A DNA stretch of 64,000 nucleotides, taken from the NCBI GenBank assembly GCA_003167415.1, contig PMTF01000017.1, positions 13,204-77,203 on the forward strand, written 5' to 3'. Origin of the DNA: Acidimicrobiaceae bacterium. GTDB lineage: Bacteria > Actinomycetota > Acidimicrobiia > Acidimicrobiales > RAAP-2. This document shows, piece after piece, positions 47,571 to 56,649 of the stretch. Both the position numbers and the translations under genes were made by a program. The notes below the pieces were generated by a model. The model searched no databases and had not been told where the DNA came from. It saw only the letters and a list, made by a program, of their open reading frames with translations. Every line of letters starts with the position of its first letter. The first letter of the stretch is position 1.

Positions 47571-48798
47571 ACATCTTCACCGCGTGACCGAGCGCTTCGA
47601 TCAGCACGTCAGTGTCCTTGGCGAGGGAGTAGGGCCCGTAGGAAGCGCGCACCGTGGCCGCGAGATCGAAGCGGCGCATGAGGGGCTTGGCGCAGTGGTG
47701 ACCCGGTCGAACGCACACGCCGAACTGGTCGAGCACCTGAGCGACGTCGTGGGGATGCACACCCTCGACGTCGAGACTGATGACGCCGCCGCGATCAGTG
47801 GTATCGCTCGGTCCAATGACGCGCACGCGACCTTGGAACTCCAGCGCCAGTCTCGTGAGCGAATCGCCCGCTAAAGCACGTTCGTGTCGGACGACGTTGG
47901 TCATACCCAGCCCGTCTAGGTAGAGGACGGCGGCGTTTAGTCCGACCGCTTCGGCGATGGGGGGCGTGCCGGCCTCGAACCTGGTCGGTCCGTCGGCCGG
48001 CGTGTAGCCGTCGGTTCGCACGTCGGCGATCATGCCGCCACCGCCGAGGAAGGGCGGCATCGAATCCAAGATGTCCTCGCGAGTCCAGAAGACGCCGATG
48101 CCCGTCGGTCCGAGCATCTTGTGGCCGGTGAATATCAAGAAATCGATATCGAGCGCGACGACGTCGGTCGGCAAGTGCGCGACCGACTGAGCGCCGTCGA
48201 CCGCGATCATGGCGCCGTGACGGTGCGCGACGCCAGCCAACTCGTTGATCGGATTAATCGTGCCCAGTACGTTGGACATGCCGGTGATTGAGAGCAGTTT
48301 CACCCCTCGCATCAATTCATCGAGTCGCGAGAGGTCCAATCGGTAGTCGTCGGTCGTCGGGATGAAACGTACCTCGACGCCGGTCTGTTCGCGCAACTGG
48401 AACCACGGCACGATGTTGGCGTGGTGCTCCATTTCGCTGACCAAGACGACGTCGCCTGCCTTGAGAAACGTGGCGCCCCAGGATTTGGCGAGCAAGTTGA
48501 AGGACTCGGTCGCGTTCTTCGTGAATACGACCTCGCCGGCGCCGCCCGGGGCGTTGATGAACCGAGCCACCGCTTCACGTGAACCCTCGTACGCGGCGGT
48601 CGCCTCGCTGGCCGTTTGGTAGACGGCGCGATGCACGTTGGCGTGGCGCAGTTGGTAGTAGCGGCTCATGGCGTCGATGACGGCGTTGGGCTGCAAAGAC
48701 GTTGAGGCGGTGTCCAGATACGTGATGGGGCGATCGAAGATCACGCGATTCAACTGAGGAATGTCCGCGCGAACCCGTTTGGCGTTGAAACTCGTCAC
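47563..48798 (-). CDS. sufS: Cysteine desulfurase SufS
   Basis: YLDTASTSLQPNAVIDAMSRYY, VVFTKNATESFNLLAKSW, IAVDGAQSVAHLPTDVVALDIDFLIFTGHKMLGPTGIGVFW, CVRPGHHCAKPLMRRF. Confidence 0.97.
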   Translation of the reverse strand: MTSFNAKRVRADIPQLNRVIFDRPITYLDTASTSLQPNAVIDAMSRYYQLRHANVHRAVYQTASEATAAYEGSREAVARFINAPGGAGEVVFTKNATESFNLLAKSWGATFLKAGDVVLVSEMEHHANIVPWFQLREQTGVEVRFIPTTDDYRLDLSRLDELMRGVKLLSITGMSNVLGTINPINELAGVAHRHGAMIAVDGAQSVAHLPTDVVALDIDFLIFTGHKMLGPTGIGVFWTREDILDSMPPFLGGGGMIADVRTDGYTPADGPTRFEAGTPPIAEAVGLNAAVLYLDGLGMTNVVRHERALAGDSLTRLALEFQGRVRVIGPSDTTDRGGVISLDVEGVHPHDVAQVLDQFGVCVRPGHHCAKPLMRRFDLAATVRASYGPYSLAKDTDVLIEALGHAVKMFG

Positions 48799-49553
48799 GT
48801 GGTCACCGGTCGCCAGGCGTCGTAGCCCTCGAGTTCGATGAGTTGGGCGAGCTGCGCGTCGCCGGTGTGCACGATCTGACCGTCCACCAAGATGTGCACC
48901 TGGTCGGGCTCGATCTCTTCGAGCAGTTTGACGTAGTGGGTGACGATGACGATGCCCATGCTCGGGTGTTCGCCGCGAACGGTCCGCACGCCCTTGGCGA
49001 CTACGCGCAGGGCGTCGATGTCGAGACCCGAATCGGTCTCGTCGAGGAAGGCGATCACCGGTTCCAGAAGGGCCATCTGGAGTACTTCATTGCGCTTGCG
49101 CTCGCCGCCGGAGAAGCCGTCGTTGAGGTGGCGCTCGGCGAAGGCCGGGTCCATGCCGAGCCGGTCCATCCATTCGGCGAGGTCGAGGCGAACTTCGAGG
49201 ATGCTGAGCTCTTCAAGGTTCTTTCGAGCGGCGATGGCCTGACGCAAGAACTGCACGACCGAGACGCCGCCAATCGCCTCGGGGTACTGAAAGGCCAGGA
49301 AAATCCCGGCGCGCGCGCGTTGGTCGGGTGACCATTTGGCGATGTTCTCGCCGTTCAGCAGAATCTCGCCGCCGGTGACCTTGTAGCCCGGGTGGCCCAT
49401 CACGATGTTCGCCAAGGTCGACTTGCCGGCGCCGTTGGGACCCATGAGGGCGTGCACTTCGCCCTCACGAACAATGAGGTCGATGCCTCGCAGAATCGAA
49501 GCGCCCTCGGCCTCAGCGTGGAGGTTGCGTAGTTCTAGAAGGGGCGTCGACAC
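48795..49553 (-). CDS. sufC: Fe-S cluster assembly ATPase SufC (copy 2)
   Basis: ALMGPNGAGKSTLANIVMGHPGYKVTGGEILLNGENI, FSGGERKRNEVLQMALLEPVIAFLDETDSGLDIDALRVVAKGV, IVTHYVKLLEEIEPDQVHILVDG. Confidence 0.96.
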   Translation of the reverse strand: MSTPLLELRNLHAEAEGASILRGIDLIVREGEVHALMGPNGAGKSTLANIVMGHPGYKVTGGEILLNGENIAKWSPDQRARAGIFLAFQYPEAIGGVSVVQFLRQAIAARKNLEELSILEVRLDLAEWMDRLGMDPAFAERHLNDGFSGGERKRNEVLQMALLEPVIAFLDETDSGLDIDALRVVAKGVRTVRGEHPSMGIVIVTHYVKLLEEIEPDQVHILVDGQIVHTGDAQLAQLIELEGYDAWRPVTT

Positions 49554-49595
49554 GGTGACGAGCCTAACGGCCCGCTTCTTGCGAATGACCAGTCT

Positions 49596-50246
49596 CTACC
49601 AGCCTCGTTCGACCCATTCGTCGAGATGAGGCCGCTCGTTACCGATCGTTGACTCCGTGCCGTGACCGGGCCAGATTGTCACGTCGTCGGTGAAGACGCC
49701 GAAGATGCGTTCGTCGATCGAGGTGATGATCGTCGCGAAGTCGCGGGCGTTGTGGTTGGTGTTGCCCGGTCCTCCGGGGAAGAGGGTGTCGCCGGTGAAG
49801 AGCATCGGCGTCTCTTCGAGCGCGAAGCAGATGCTGCCCGACGTGTGACCTGGGGTGTGCAGGGTGCGCAGGCGAAGGTCGCCTACCTGGTGGACGATGT
49901 CGTCGTCGAGCAGGTGGTCGTAGCTCGGCAGCATGCCGGCGTCTTCACTACGCACCCACACGTCGATGCCGGCCTCGCGGACCGCTGCGACGGCGCCGAT
50001 GTGGTCCCAGTGGCCGTGCGTCTCGAGCACCGAGGTGACGCCGAGACGGCTCGCCACGCGCAGCAGTCGATCGTGTTCGTTCGCGGCGTCCAGGAGAGTC
50101 GCCTCCCCGGTTCGTTTGCAGCGCACGACGTACACGTTGTTATCAATCGGTCCCACCACGAAGCGGTGCACCTCGGCGCGGCCATCTGACCAGACCAGTT
50201 CGACATTGTCCACGCTCCACAATGCCACTTGGTGGGCCCGGGCCAA
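49596..50246 (-). CDS. MBL-fold metallo-hydrolase (glyoxalase II-like)
   Basis: VLETHGHWDHIGAVAAV, LHTPGHTSGSICF, LFTGDTLFPGGPGNT, IWPGHGTESTIGNE. Confidence 0.92.
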   Translation of the reverse strand: MARAHQVALWSVDNVELVWSDGRAEVHRFVVGPIDNNVYVVRCKRTGEATLLDAANEHDRLLRVASRLGVTSVLETHGHWDHIGAVAAVREAGIDVWVRSEDAGMLPSYDHLLDDDIVHQVGDLRLRTLHTPGHTSGSICFALEETPMLFTGDTLFPGGPGNTNHNARDFATIITSIDERIFGVFTDDVTIWPGHGTESTIGNERPHLDEWVERGW

Positions 50247-50305
50247 CCTTGAGTAATGTCGAAGTGCCTGGGATTACCGTCCGGTACGCAAGGAAGAGGA
50301 CTGCG

Positions 50306-51421
50306 ATGAACTTTGGATTCAGCGAGGAGCAAGAAGAGCTCCGCAAGATGGTGAAGCGTTTCCTGGAAGAGAAGTCGCCCGAATCCGAAGTTCGCCGTTT
50401 GATGGCCACAGCCGAGGGGTACGACACGGCCGTCTGGGATCAGATGGCCAAAGAGTTGGCGTTGCAGGGTCTCGGCATTCCCGAAGAGTTCGGCGGCCAG
50501 GGCTACGGCCCGGTCGAACTCTACGTCGTGTTCGAAGAGATGGGCGCCGCGCTTTTCTGCTCGCCGTATTTCTCGACCGTCGCCCTGGCCGCCAACGCGG
50601 TGCTCTTCGTCGGCACCGACGCCGACAAGGCGGCCTACCTGCCCGGCATCGCGTCGGGCGAGACGATCGCGACGGTCGCACTGACCGACGACGCCGGTCA
50701 GTGGGACCTGACCACGACGTCGACGACCGCGAGGGCGTCGGGCGACGGCTTCGTGCTGAACGGCGTGCGCAGTTACGTCACCGACGGCAACACCTCGTCG
50801 ATCATCTTCGTGCCGGCCACGACCGCCAAGGGCCTCTCGCTCTTCGCCGTCGAGGGCGACGCGAAGGGCGTGGCGCGCGAATCGTTGGCGACCATGGACC
50901 AAACGCGCAAGCAGAGCCGCATCGTCTTCAGTGACGCCGCGGCCAAACTCGTCGGTGTGGAAGGTGAGGCGCTGGCCGGGCTCGAGACCACGCTGCAGGT
51001 GGCCGCCGCCGCCCTGGCCGCCGAACAGGTTGGTGGCGCGCAACGGGTGCTCAACAACGCCGTGGAGTACGCCAAGACCCGCGTGCAGTTCGGACGTCCC
51101 ATCGGATCGTTCCAAGCGATCAAGCACAAGTGCGCCGACATGCTCTTGGACGTGGAGTCGGCCAAGTCCGCCGCGTACTATGCCGCGTGGGCCGCCCAGG
51201 AGCGCAACGACGAATTGGCGATCGCCGCGAGCCTCGCGAAGTCGTTCTGTTCCGAGGCCTATTTCCACTGCGCGGCGGAGAACATTCAGATTCACGGCGG
51301 CATCGGTTTCACGTGGGAACATCACGCGCACCTGTACTTCAAGCGCGCGAAGAGCTCGGAGCTGTTCTTGGGCGACCCCGCCTACCACCGCGAACTTCTG
51401 GCTCAGCGCCTAGGCATCTAG
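50306..51421 (+). CDS. Acyl-CoA dehydrogenase
   Basis: MNFGFSEEQEELRKMVKRFLEEKSPESEVRRLM...GLGIPEEFGGQGYG...YAKTRVQFGRPIGSFQAIKHKCADML...IQIHGGIGFTWEHHAHLYFKRAK. Confidence 0.94.
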   Translation: MNFGFSEEQEELRKMVKRFLEEKSPESEVRRLMATAEGYDTAVWDQMAKELALQGLGIPEEFGGQGYGPVELYVVFEEMGAALFCSPYFSTVALAANAVLFVGTDADKAAYLPGIASGETIATVALTDDAGQWDLTTTSTTARASGDGFVLNGVRSYVTDGNTSSIIFVPATTAKGLSLFAVEGDAKGVARESLATMDQTRKQSRIVFSDAAAKLVGVEGEALAGLETTLQVAAAALAAEQVGGAQRVLNNAVEYAKTRVQFGRPIGSFQAIKHKCADMLLDVESAKSAAYYAAWAAQERNDELAIAASLAKSFCSEAYFHCAAENIQIHGGIGFTWEHHAHLYFKRAKSSELFLGDPAYHRELLAQRLGI

Positions 51422-51425
51422 CTCG

Positions 51426-52172
51426 GTGCTCGCCCACGAGCAACTCCAGAGCGGTTCGTCGCTGCTGGATCTTCGAATCGCCACTTCGAGTGCGAGGCCG
51501 TTAGCTAGTCACGCGCTGATCGTCGTGCACGGTCTGCCGCGGGCGATGGGGATGGGTCGCCAGGCGGCCGGACTGTTGCCGGAACTGGCCGAGCACTTGG
51601 CGACCGAGTCGGGTTGGATCGTGGCGACCGGCACGCTCTCGGGGGTGGGCGGTAGCACGGGGACTTTTTCGGCAACGCAGTGGCGGGCCGACCTCCAGAC
51701 GATCCTCGAGCGCGTCGACGAGGGGGAGCGGCGGATCTCCATGGCCGGCTTCGGTTTCGGAGGCGCGCTCGCTCTGGCGACGGCCGCCGACGATGAGCGC
51801 ATTCGCGGCGTGGCGACGTTCGCCACGCCCGCGCACCTGGAGCCGTGGTGTGGCAGCGCTGAGCATTTTCGACGCGCCGTGCAGATCGCTGGGGTGGTCG
51901 GTGACGAAGACGATCTGTTGCCGGCCGAGCAACTGCGCAACGACGTCTTCGCCATCGATCCGTTGGTGTCGATCGCCAAGATTCCGCCGCGTCGCCTGAT
52001 GGTCGGCCACGGGACCGAGGACATCGAGATCCCGCATTCCGACGCCCGTGACCTCGTCGCGGCGGCCGAAGGTCGCGCCGAACTTCGATTGATCCAAGGC
52101 GCCGGTCATCAACTGCGCGCCGACCCGCGAATGGTGGCGACGTTGTTAGGTTGGCTCGACCGGCACCGCTGA
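51426..52172 (+). CDS. Alpha/beta-hydrolase fold protein with atypical nucleophile elbow
   Basis: ASHALIVVHGLPRAMGMGRQAAGLLPEL, SMAGFGFGGALALATAADDERIRGVATFATP, GAGHQL; Gly occupies the usual Ser position. Confidence 0.78.
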   Translation: MLAHEQLQSGSSLLDLRIATSSARPLASHALIVVHGLPRAMGMGRQAAGLLPELAEHLATESGWIVATGTLSGVGGSTGTFSATQWRADLQTILERVDEGERRISMAGFGFGGALALATAADDERIRGVATFATPAHLEPWCGSAEHFRRAVQIAGVVGDEDDLLPAEQLRNDVFAIDPLVSIAKIPPRRLMVGHGTEDIEIPHSDARDLVAAAEGRAELRLIQGAGHQLRADPRMVATLLGWLDRHR

Positions 52173-52799
52173 GAGCGCCGCGTCGAGTTCGTCGCGGATG
52201 CGCCGCGCCGCTTGCTCGGGATCGTTCGACTCGGTGAGGGCGCGAACCACGACGAAGTGACGAAGCCCCGCCACGACCAGCCCGGCGACGTTCTCGACGT
52301 TCACGCCCCCGGTGACGAAGACGGGCCGGTCGCTTCGGGCTTGACTGGTCACGGCGTAATTGACGCCGGTGCCCGCGCGGCCCGGTTTGGTGGGCGTGGC
52401 GATGATCGGTCCGGCACTGAAATAGGTCGCCGACTGATTGAGCGCCTCGTCGAACTCGATGGAAGAGTGCGTCGACAGCCCGACGATCGCCTCGGGGCCC
52501 AGTAACTCTCGACAGCGTGACACGCTGACGTCTTCTTGTCCCACGTGCACGCCGTCGGCGCCGACCTCTCGGGCCAACTCCGGTGAGTCGTTCATGATGA
52601 AAGGCACGCCGAAATCCCGACAGATGGGCACCATGAGCGTGGCGTCGGAGATTCGGATCTGGTCGTCCAGGTCCTTTTCTCGGAGTTGGACGACGTCGAC
52701 GCCCCCACGAAGGACCGCCGGTAAGAAGCTGGCGAGGTCGTCGCGATGTCCCACGCAGAGATAGAGATGACGTCGATCCAGGCGGTACACGAGGTCCAC
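52146..52799 (-). CDS. thiE: Thiamine-phosphate synthase
   Basis: RGGVDVVQLREKDLDDQIRISDATLM, VPFIMNDSPELAREVGADGVHVGQEDVSVSRCRELLGPEAIVGLSTHS, YFSAGPIIATPTKPGRAGTG, VFVTGGVNVENV. Confidence 0.93.
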   Translation of the reverse strand: MDLVYRLDRRHLYLCVGHRDDLASFLPAVLRGGVDVVQLREKDLDDQIRISDATLMVPICRDFGVPFIMNDSPELAREVGADGVHVGQEDVSVSRCRELLGPEAIVGLSTHSSIEFDEALNQSATYFSAGPIIATPTKPGRAGTGVNYAVTSQARSDRPVFVTGGVNVENVAGLVVAGLRHFVVVRALTESNDPEQAARRIRDELDAALSAVPVEPT

Positions 52800-52844
52800 C
52801 CTAGGAGTCGCTCGGGCGCGGCCGCGGTACGGCAGAATAGATGA

Positions 52845-53303
52845 ATGCAGATACCCGCCAAGACCGACTACGCCATCCGAGCGCTGCTCACTTTGGCGGC
52901 CAGTGACGTGTCGGTGAGCGCGGAACACCTGGCCCAGGAACAGGACCTCCCGGCCAAGTTTCTCGGCGCGATCCTCTCGGACCTTCGTCGCGGCGGGCTG
53001 GTGACCAGTCAGCGCGGACCGGAAGGCGGCTTCAAGTTGGCCCGCGGCGCCGATCAGATCTCCATCGCCGACATCGTTCGCGTGGTGAGCGGTCCGATGG
53101 CCGGCGTGCGCGGCATGAGGCCCGAAACGTTGGTCTACGAGGGCGAAGCTACGCACCTGCGCGAAGTCTGGATCGCGGTGCGCGGGGCCCTGCGAGAGGT
53201 GCTCGAACACGTGACGCTCGAGCAGGTCCTTCGCGGTGAACTGCCCGACGCCGTGACGCGCTTCACGACCGAATCAGATTCGTGGGTCACCCGCACCACA
53301 TGA
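52845..53303 (+). CDS. Rrf2-family transcriptional regulator (no cysteines)
   Basis: MQIPAKTDYAIRALLTLAASDVSVSAEHLAQEQDLPAKFLGAILSDLRRGGLVTSQRGPEGGFKLARGADQISIADIVRVVSGP. Confidence 0.94.
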   Translation: MQIPAKTDYAIRALLTLAASDVSVSAEHLAQEQDLPAKFLGAILSDLRRGGLVTSQRGPEGGFKLARGADQISIADIVRVVSGPMAGVRGMRPETLVYEGEATHLREVWIAVRGALREVLEHVTLEQVLRGELPDAVTRFTTESDSWVTRTT

Positions 53304-53737
53304 GGCAGATTCATACCGACGGCGCCTGCCGCGGCAATCCCGGACCGGGTGGCTGGGCCTGGGCCGAGGGTCGCGACGGTTTCGCCAGCGGCGCCGCGGC
53401 GCACACGACGAACCAGCGCATGGAGGTGATGGCGGTCATCGAGGCGTTGCGCGAGAACGTGGAGAACCCGATAGAGATTGTCAGCGATTCCTCGTACGTC
53501 GTTAAGTGCTTTAACGACAAGTGGTACGTCGGGTGGCTTCGTCGGGGCTGGAAGAACTCCCAAGGAAAGCCGGTCGCCAATCGCGACCTGTGGGAGGAGC
53601 TCTTCGCGATCGTTCTGGACGGAAAACGCGACGTGCGCTTCTCGTGGGTGAAGGGCCACTCCGGTGACGCGATGAACGAGTTCGTGGACGTTCTCGCGAC
53701 CGAAGCGGCCGACACCCAACGGGGGCGACATTCGTAA
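53300..53737 (+). CDS. rnhA: Ribonuclease HI
   Basis: QIHTDGACRGNPGPGGWAW, TTNQRMEVMAVIEAL, VSDSSYVVKCFNDKWYVGWLRRGWKNSQGKPVANRDLWEEL, FSWVKGHSGDAMNEFVDVLAT; start overlaps Rrf2 stop (ATGA). Confidence 0.97.
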   Translation: MRQIHTDGACRGNPGPGGWAWAEGRDGFASGAAAHTTNQRMEVMAVIEALRENVENPIEIVSDSSYVVKCFNDKWYVGWLRRGWKNSQGKPVANRDLWEELFAIVLDGKRDVRFSWVKGHSGDAMNEFVDVLATEAADTQRGRHS

Positions 53738-53821
53738 CCAAGCACCCGGCACGAATTGGCGAAGAACCAAAACATTAGGATTCCCCCGGGGGTCATTCAC
53801 TACGAGATTGAAGGATAAGAC

Positions 53822-55237
53822 GTGACTAACGAGGCCCAGCAGTTCGATGTTGTCGTCATCGGAGGTGGCCCCGGCGGCTACGCCGCCGCCCTCTATGGTG
53901 CTTCGGCCGGGCTTAACATCGCCATCGTCGAGCGCGACAAGGTCGGGGGAACGTGCCTGCACCGCGGCTGCGTGCCCGCCAAGGAGTTCCTCGAAACGGC
54001 GCACGTTCGTCGAACGGTTGAGCACGCCAGCGAATTCGGCATCACGTCCAAGGGAACGACCGTCGATTTCGCGGTGAGCCAGAACCGCAAAAACGAGATC
54101 GTGGATCGCCTCTTCAAAGGTCTCTCGGGACTCTTGAAGGGCCGCAAGGTCACCATCTTTGACGGCACCGGTCGCCTCGAAGCCGACGGAACGGTCACGG
54201 TCGTTGATGGCGCCGACGCCGGCGTGATCGCCAAGGGCGACAACGTCATCCTGGCGGCCGGTTCGGTACCGCGCACGCTTCCGGGATTCGACGTCGACGG
54301 CACCATCGTCGTCACGTCCGACGAGTTCCTGGACCTCTCCGCGTTGCCGTCGACCGCGGCGGTCATTGGCGGGGGCGCCATTGGCTGTGAGTTCGCGTCG
54401 CTGCTTGCGGACATGGGTACGACCGTCACGATCCTCGAAGCGCTGCCGGCGATTCTCACCGGGTGTGACACCGAGGTGGCCAACGTCGTCGGACGTTCTT
54501 TCAAGAAGCGCGGCATCGAGATTCGTACCGGCGTCAACATCACCGGTCATACGCCCAAGAAGGGATCCACGACCATCGCGATCGAGGGCGGCGATGACGT
54601 CACCGTCGACATGGTCGTCATGTCGGTCGGTCGCCGACCGCGCACCGAAGGCCTGGTGGCCGACGGCACCGGTGTGGAGGTCAATGACCGTGGTTTCGTG
54701 GTGGCCGACGGACACCAGCGAACGGCCAATCCGCACGTCTATGCCGTGGGCGACGTGGTGGCCAACACGCCCCAACTCGCGCACGTTGGTTTCGCCGAAG
54801 CGATCGTGGCGGTCAAGAGCATCCTGGGTGAGCCGAGCGTCCCGGTCGACTACGACCGTGTCCCGTGGGCCATCTACTCGAACCCCGAAGTTGCGTTCTG
54901 CGGTCTCACCGAGGCCGGTGCTAAGGAGAAGGGTTACGAGGTCGTGGTGAAGAAGGACCCCTTCGGCGGCAACAGCCGCGCGCAGATCATCGGTGACACC
55001 GAGGGTGTGGTCAAGGTCATCGCGGAGAAGCGCGCCGACGGAACGGCCGGCCAGATCCTCGGCGTACACATGGCCGGTCCGTGGGTGACCGAGCAACTGG
55101 GTGCCGGATACTTCGCGGTCAACTGGGAGGCCACCGCCGAAGAAGCGGCCGCTCTGATTCAGCCGCACCCGTCACTTTCGGAGGCTTTCGGCGAGACCCT
55201 GATCGCGCTCGCCGGTCGCGGTCTGCACGTGAGCTGA
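53822..55237 (+). CDS. lpd: Dihydrolipoyl dehydrogenase
   Basis: VVVIGGGPGGYAAALYGASAGLNIAIVERDKVGGTCLHRGCVPAKEFLETA, ANPHVYAVGDVVANTPQLAHVGFAEA, AALIQPHPSLSEAFGET. Confidence 0.97.
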   Translation: MTNEAQQFDVVVIGGGPGGYAAALYGASAGLNIAIVERDKVGGTCLHRGCVPAKEFLETAHVRRTVEHASEFGITSKGTTVDFAVSQNRKNEIVDRLFKGLSGLLKGRKVTIFDGTGRLEADGTVTVVDGADAGVIAKGDNVILAAGSVPRTLPGFDVDGTIVVTSDEFLDLSALPSTAAVIGGGAIGCEFASLLADMGTTVTILEALPAILTGCDTEVANVVGRSFKKRGIEIRTGVNITGHTPKKGSTTIAIEGGDDVTVDMVVMSVGRRPRTEGLVADGTGVEVNDRGFVVADGHQRTANPHVYAVGDVVANTPQLAHVGFAEAIVAVKSILGEPSVPVDYDRVPWAIYSNPEVAFCGLTEAGAKEKGYEVVVKKDPFGGNSRAQIIGDTEGVVKVIAEKRADGTAGQILGVHMAGPWVTEQLGAGYFAVNWEATAEEAAALIQPHPSLSEAFGETLIALAGRGLHVS

Positions 55238-55422
55238 CATCACTTTCGGCATTTCGGGGATCAAATACACGATGGGGATCGGCTAGTACCTGTGTCTCGC
55301 GGGCGCCGCGATATGAGAGGCGTCGGCGTTCGTGAGGATTCCGAAAAAGGAGACGTAAAGAGACCCGACGTCGCGCAATTCGTAGTAATCAACCCAACTT
55401 TTGCGCCGGTAGAGTCGAAGCC

Positions 55423-56649
55423 ATGACAGACGTCACACTTCCGTCGCTCGGTGAATCGGTCACCGAAGGAATCATCACCCAGTGGTTCAAAAAGGTGGGC
55501 GACGTGGTCGCGCGTGACGAGCCACTCTTCGAAGTATCGACGGACAAAGTTGACTCCGAGATGCCTTCGCCGGCGGCAGGCGTCTTAACTCAAATCCTCG
55601 CCGAAGAGGGCGACACCGTGGAAACCGGTTCGCGTGTTGCCGTCATCGAAGAGTCCCGTACGGCGACGCCGAGCGTGCCGAGCGTGCCGAGCATGCCGAG
55701 CATGCCGAGCGAAACGAGCGCGCCGATTGACGACCAACCGCGACCGCAACCGGTCGCGGCTGTATTGCCGTCAAGTCCACCGCCAGTCGTTACCAAGGGT
55801 GATGACACGTCCAATGGCATCGTGGTGTCGCCGGTCGTTCGAAGGATCCTTGCCGACGGTGGCGTTGAGCCATCAACCCTCCAGGGCAGTGGTCCGGGAG
55901 GGTTGATCACCCGACGTGACGCCGAGAAGGCTGTCCTGGACGGTCCCACCGAAGAGTTAGTCGTCGCGCTTTCTAACGGTCGACGTCGCATGGGCCAGCA
56001 CATGGCAGTCTCAGCCCAGGTCACCCCACACGGATTCGTAGCCATTGAGGCCGACGGCGCCGTCTTCGCCAAGCTCGACGCGCTGGGTCGCTCGACGCGC
56101 GACGGCGTCACGATCACCGACGAAATGCTGGTGAGCCTGGCCGCCGTACGGGCCCTAGCGGAGTTCGAATTTCTGAATGCGACCTTCACTGGTGAGGAGC
56201 TCGTCGTGCACCGTACGGTCAGTCTCGGTCTCGTTCGATCGGTGGCCGAAGACGGCATGCTGGTGCCGGTCGTTCACGCCGCGGCGGGTTTGACGCTCCG
56301 GGCACTCGCCCGTCGCGTGAGTGAGCTTGACGAACGCGTGGCCTCTCGTCATCTCACGACCGATGATCTCATGGGCGGGACCTTCACGGTGCTCGGTGCA
56401 CCGAGCACCCACACTCTATGGTCCGAACCAATCATCATTCAGCCCCAGGTCGCTGTGCTCTCAGTGGGAGCCGTACGCGAGGTGCCCGTCGTGGTCACTG
56501 AAGGTGACGTCGTCACTCTCGGCGCCGGACGTCGACTCGTCCTGGGTCTCACCTTCGACCACCGGATCTGTGAACCGGTGGTCGCGGCGAGCTACCTCGA
56601 ACGAGTCGGTCAGTTACTGGCGGGACTCGACGTCGAAGGCGAGCGCTAG
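55423..56649 (+). CDS. 2-oxoacid dehydrogenase E2-like dihydrolipoamide acyltransferase
   Basis: TLPSLGESVTEGIITQWFKKVGDVVARDEPLFEVSTDKVDSEMPSPAAGVL lipoyl domain; PSBD VVSPVVRRILADGGVEPSTLQGSGPGGLITRRD; catalytic domain ending LTFDHRICEPVVAASYLERV. Confidence 0.92.
   Translation: MTDVTLPSLGESVTEGIITQWFKKVGDVVARDEPLFEVSTDKVDSEMPSPAAGVLTQILAEEGDTVETGSRVAVIEESRTATPSVPSVPSMPSMPSETSAPIDDQPRPQPVAAVLPSSPPPVVTKGDDTSNGIVVSPVVRRILADGGVEPSTLQGSGPGGLITRRDAEKAVLDGPTEELVVALSNGRRRMGQHMAVSAQVTPHGFVAIEADGAVFAKLDALGRSTRDGVTITDEMLVSLAAVRALAEFEFLNATFTGEELVVHRTVSLGLVRSVAEDGMLVPVVHAAAGLTLRALARRVSELDERVASRHLTTDDLMGGTFTVLGAPSTHTLWSEPIIIQPQVAVLSVGAVREVPVVVTEGDVVTLGAGRRLVLGLTFDHRICEPVVAASYLERVGQLLAGLDVEGER
55669..55713 (+). 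repeat. 9-bp tandem repeat encoding (V/M)PS units in the E2 linker
   Basis: CCGAGCGTG x2, CCGAGCATG x2, CCGAGCGAA, encoding PSVPSVPSMPSMPSE. Confidence 0.85.

Noticed and set aside
49883-51388. 501-aa minus-strand ORF opposite the acyl-CoA dehydrogenase
   Set aside because: Antisense shadow of the 50306-51421 acyl-CoA dehydrogenase; no recognisable domain.
53135-55168. 677-aa minus-strand ORF opposite rnhA/lpd
   Set aside because: Antisense to clear rnhA and lpd coding sequence; composition (RxGH/DR-rich) is typical of a shadow ORF in high-GC DNA.
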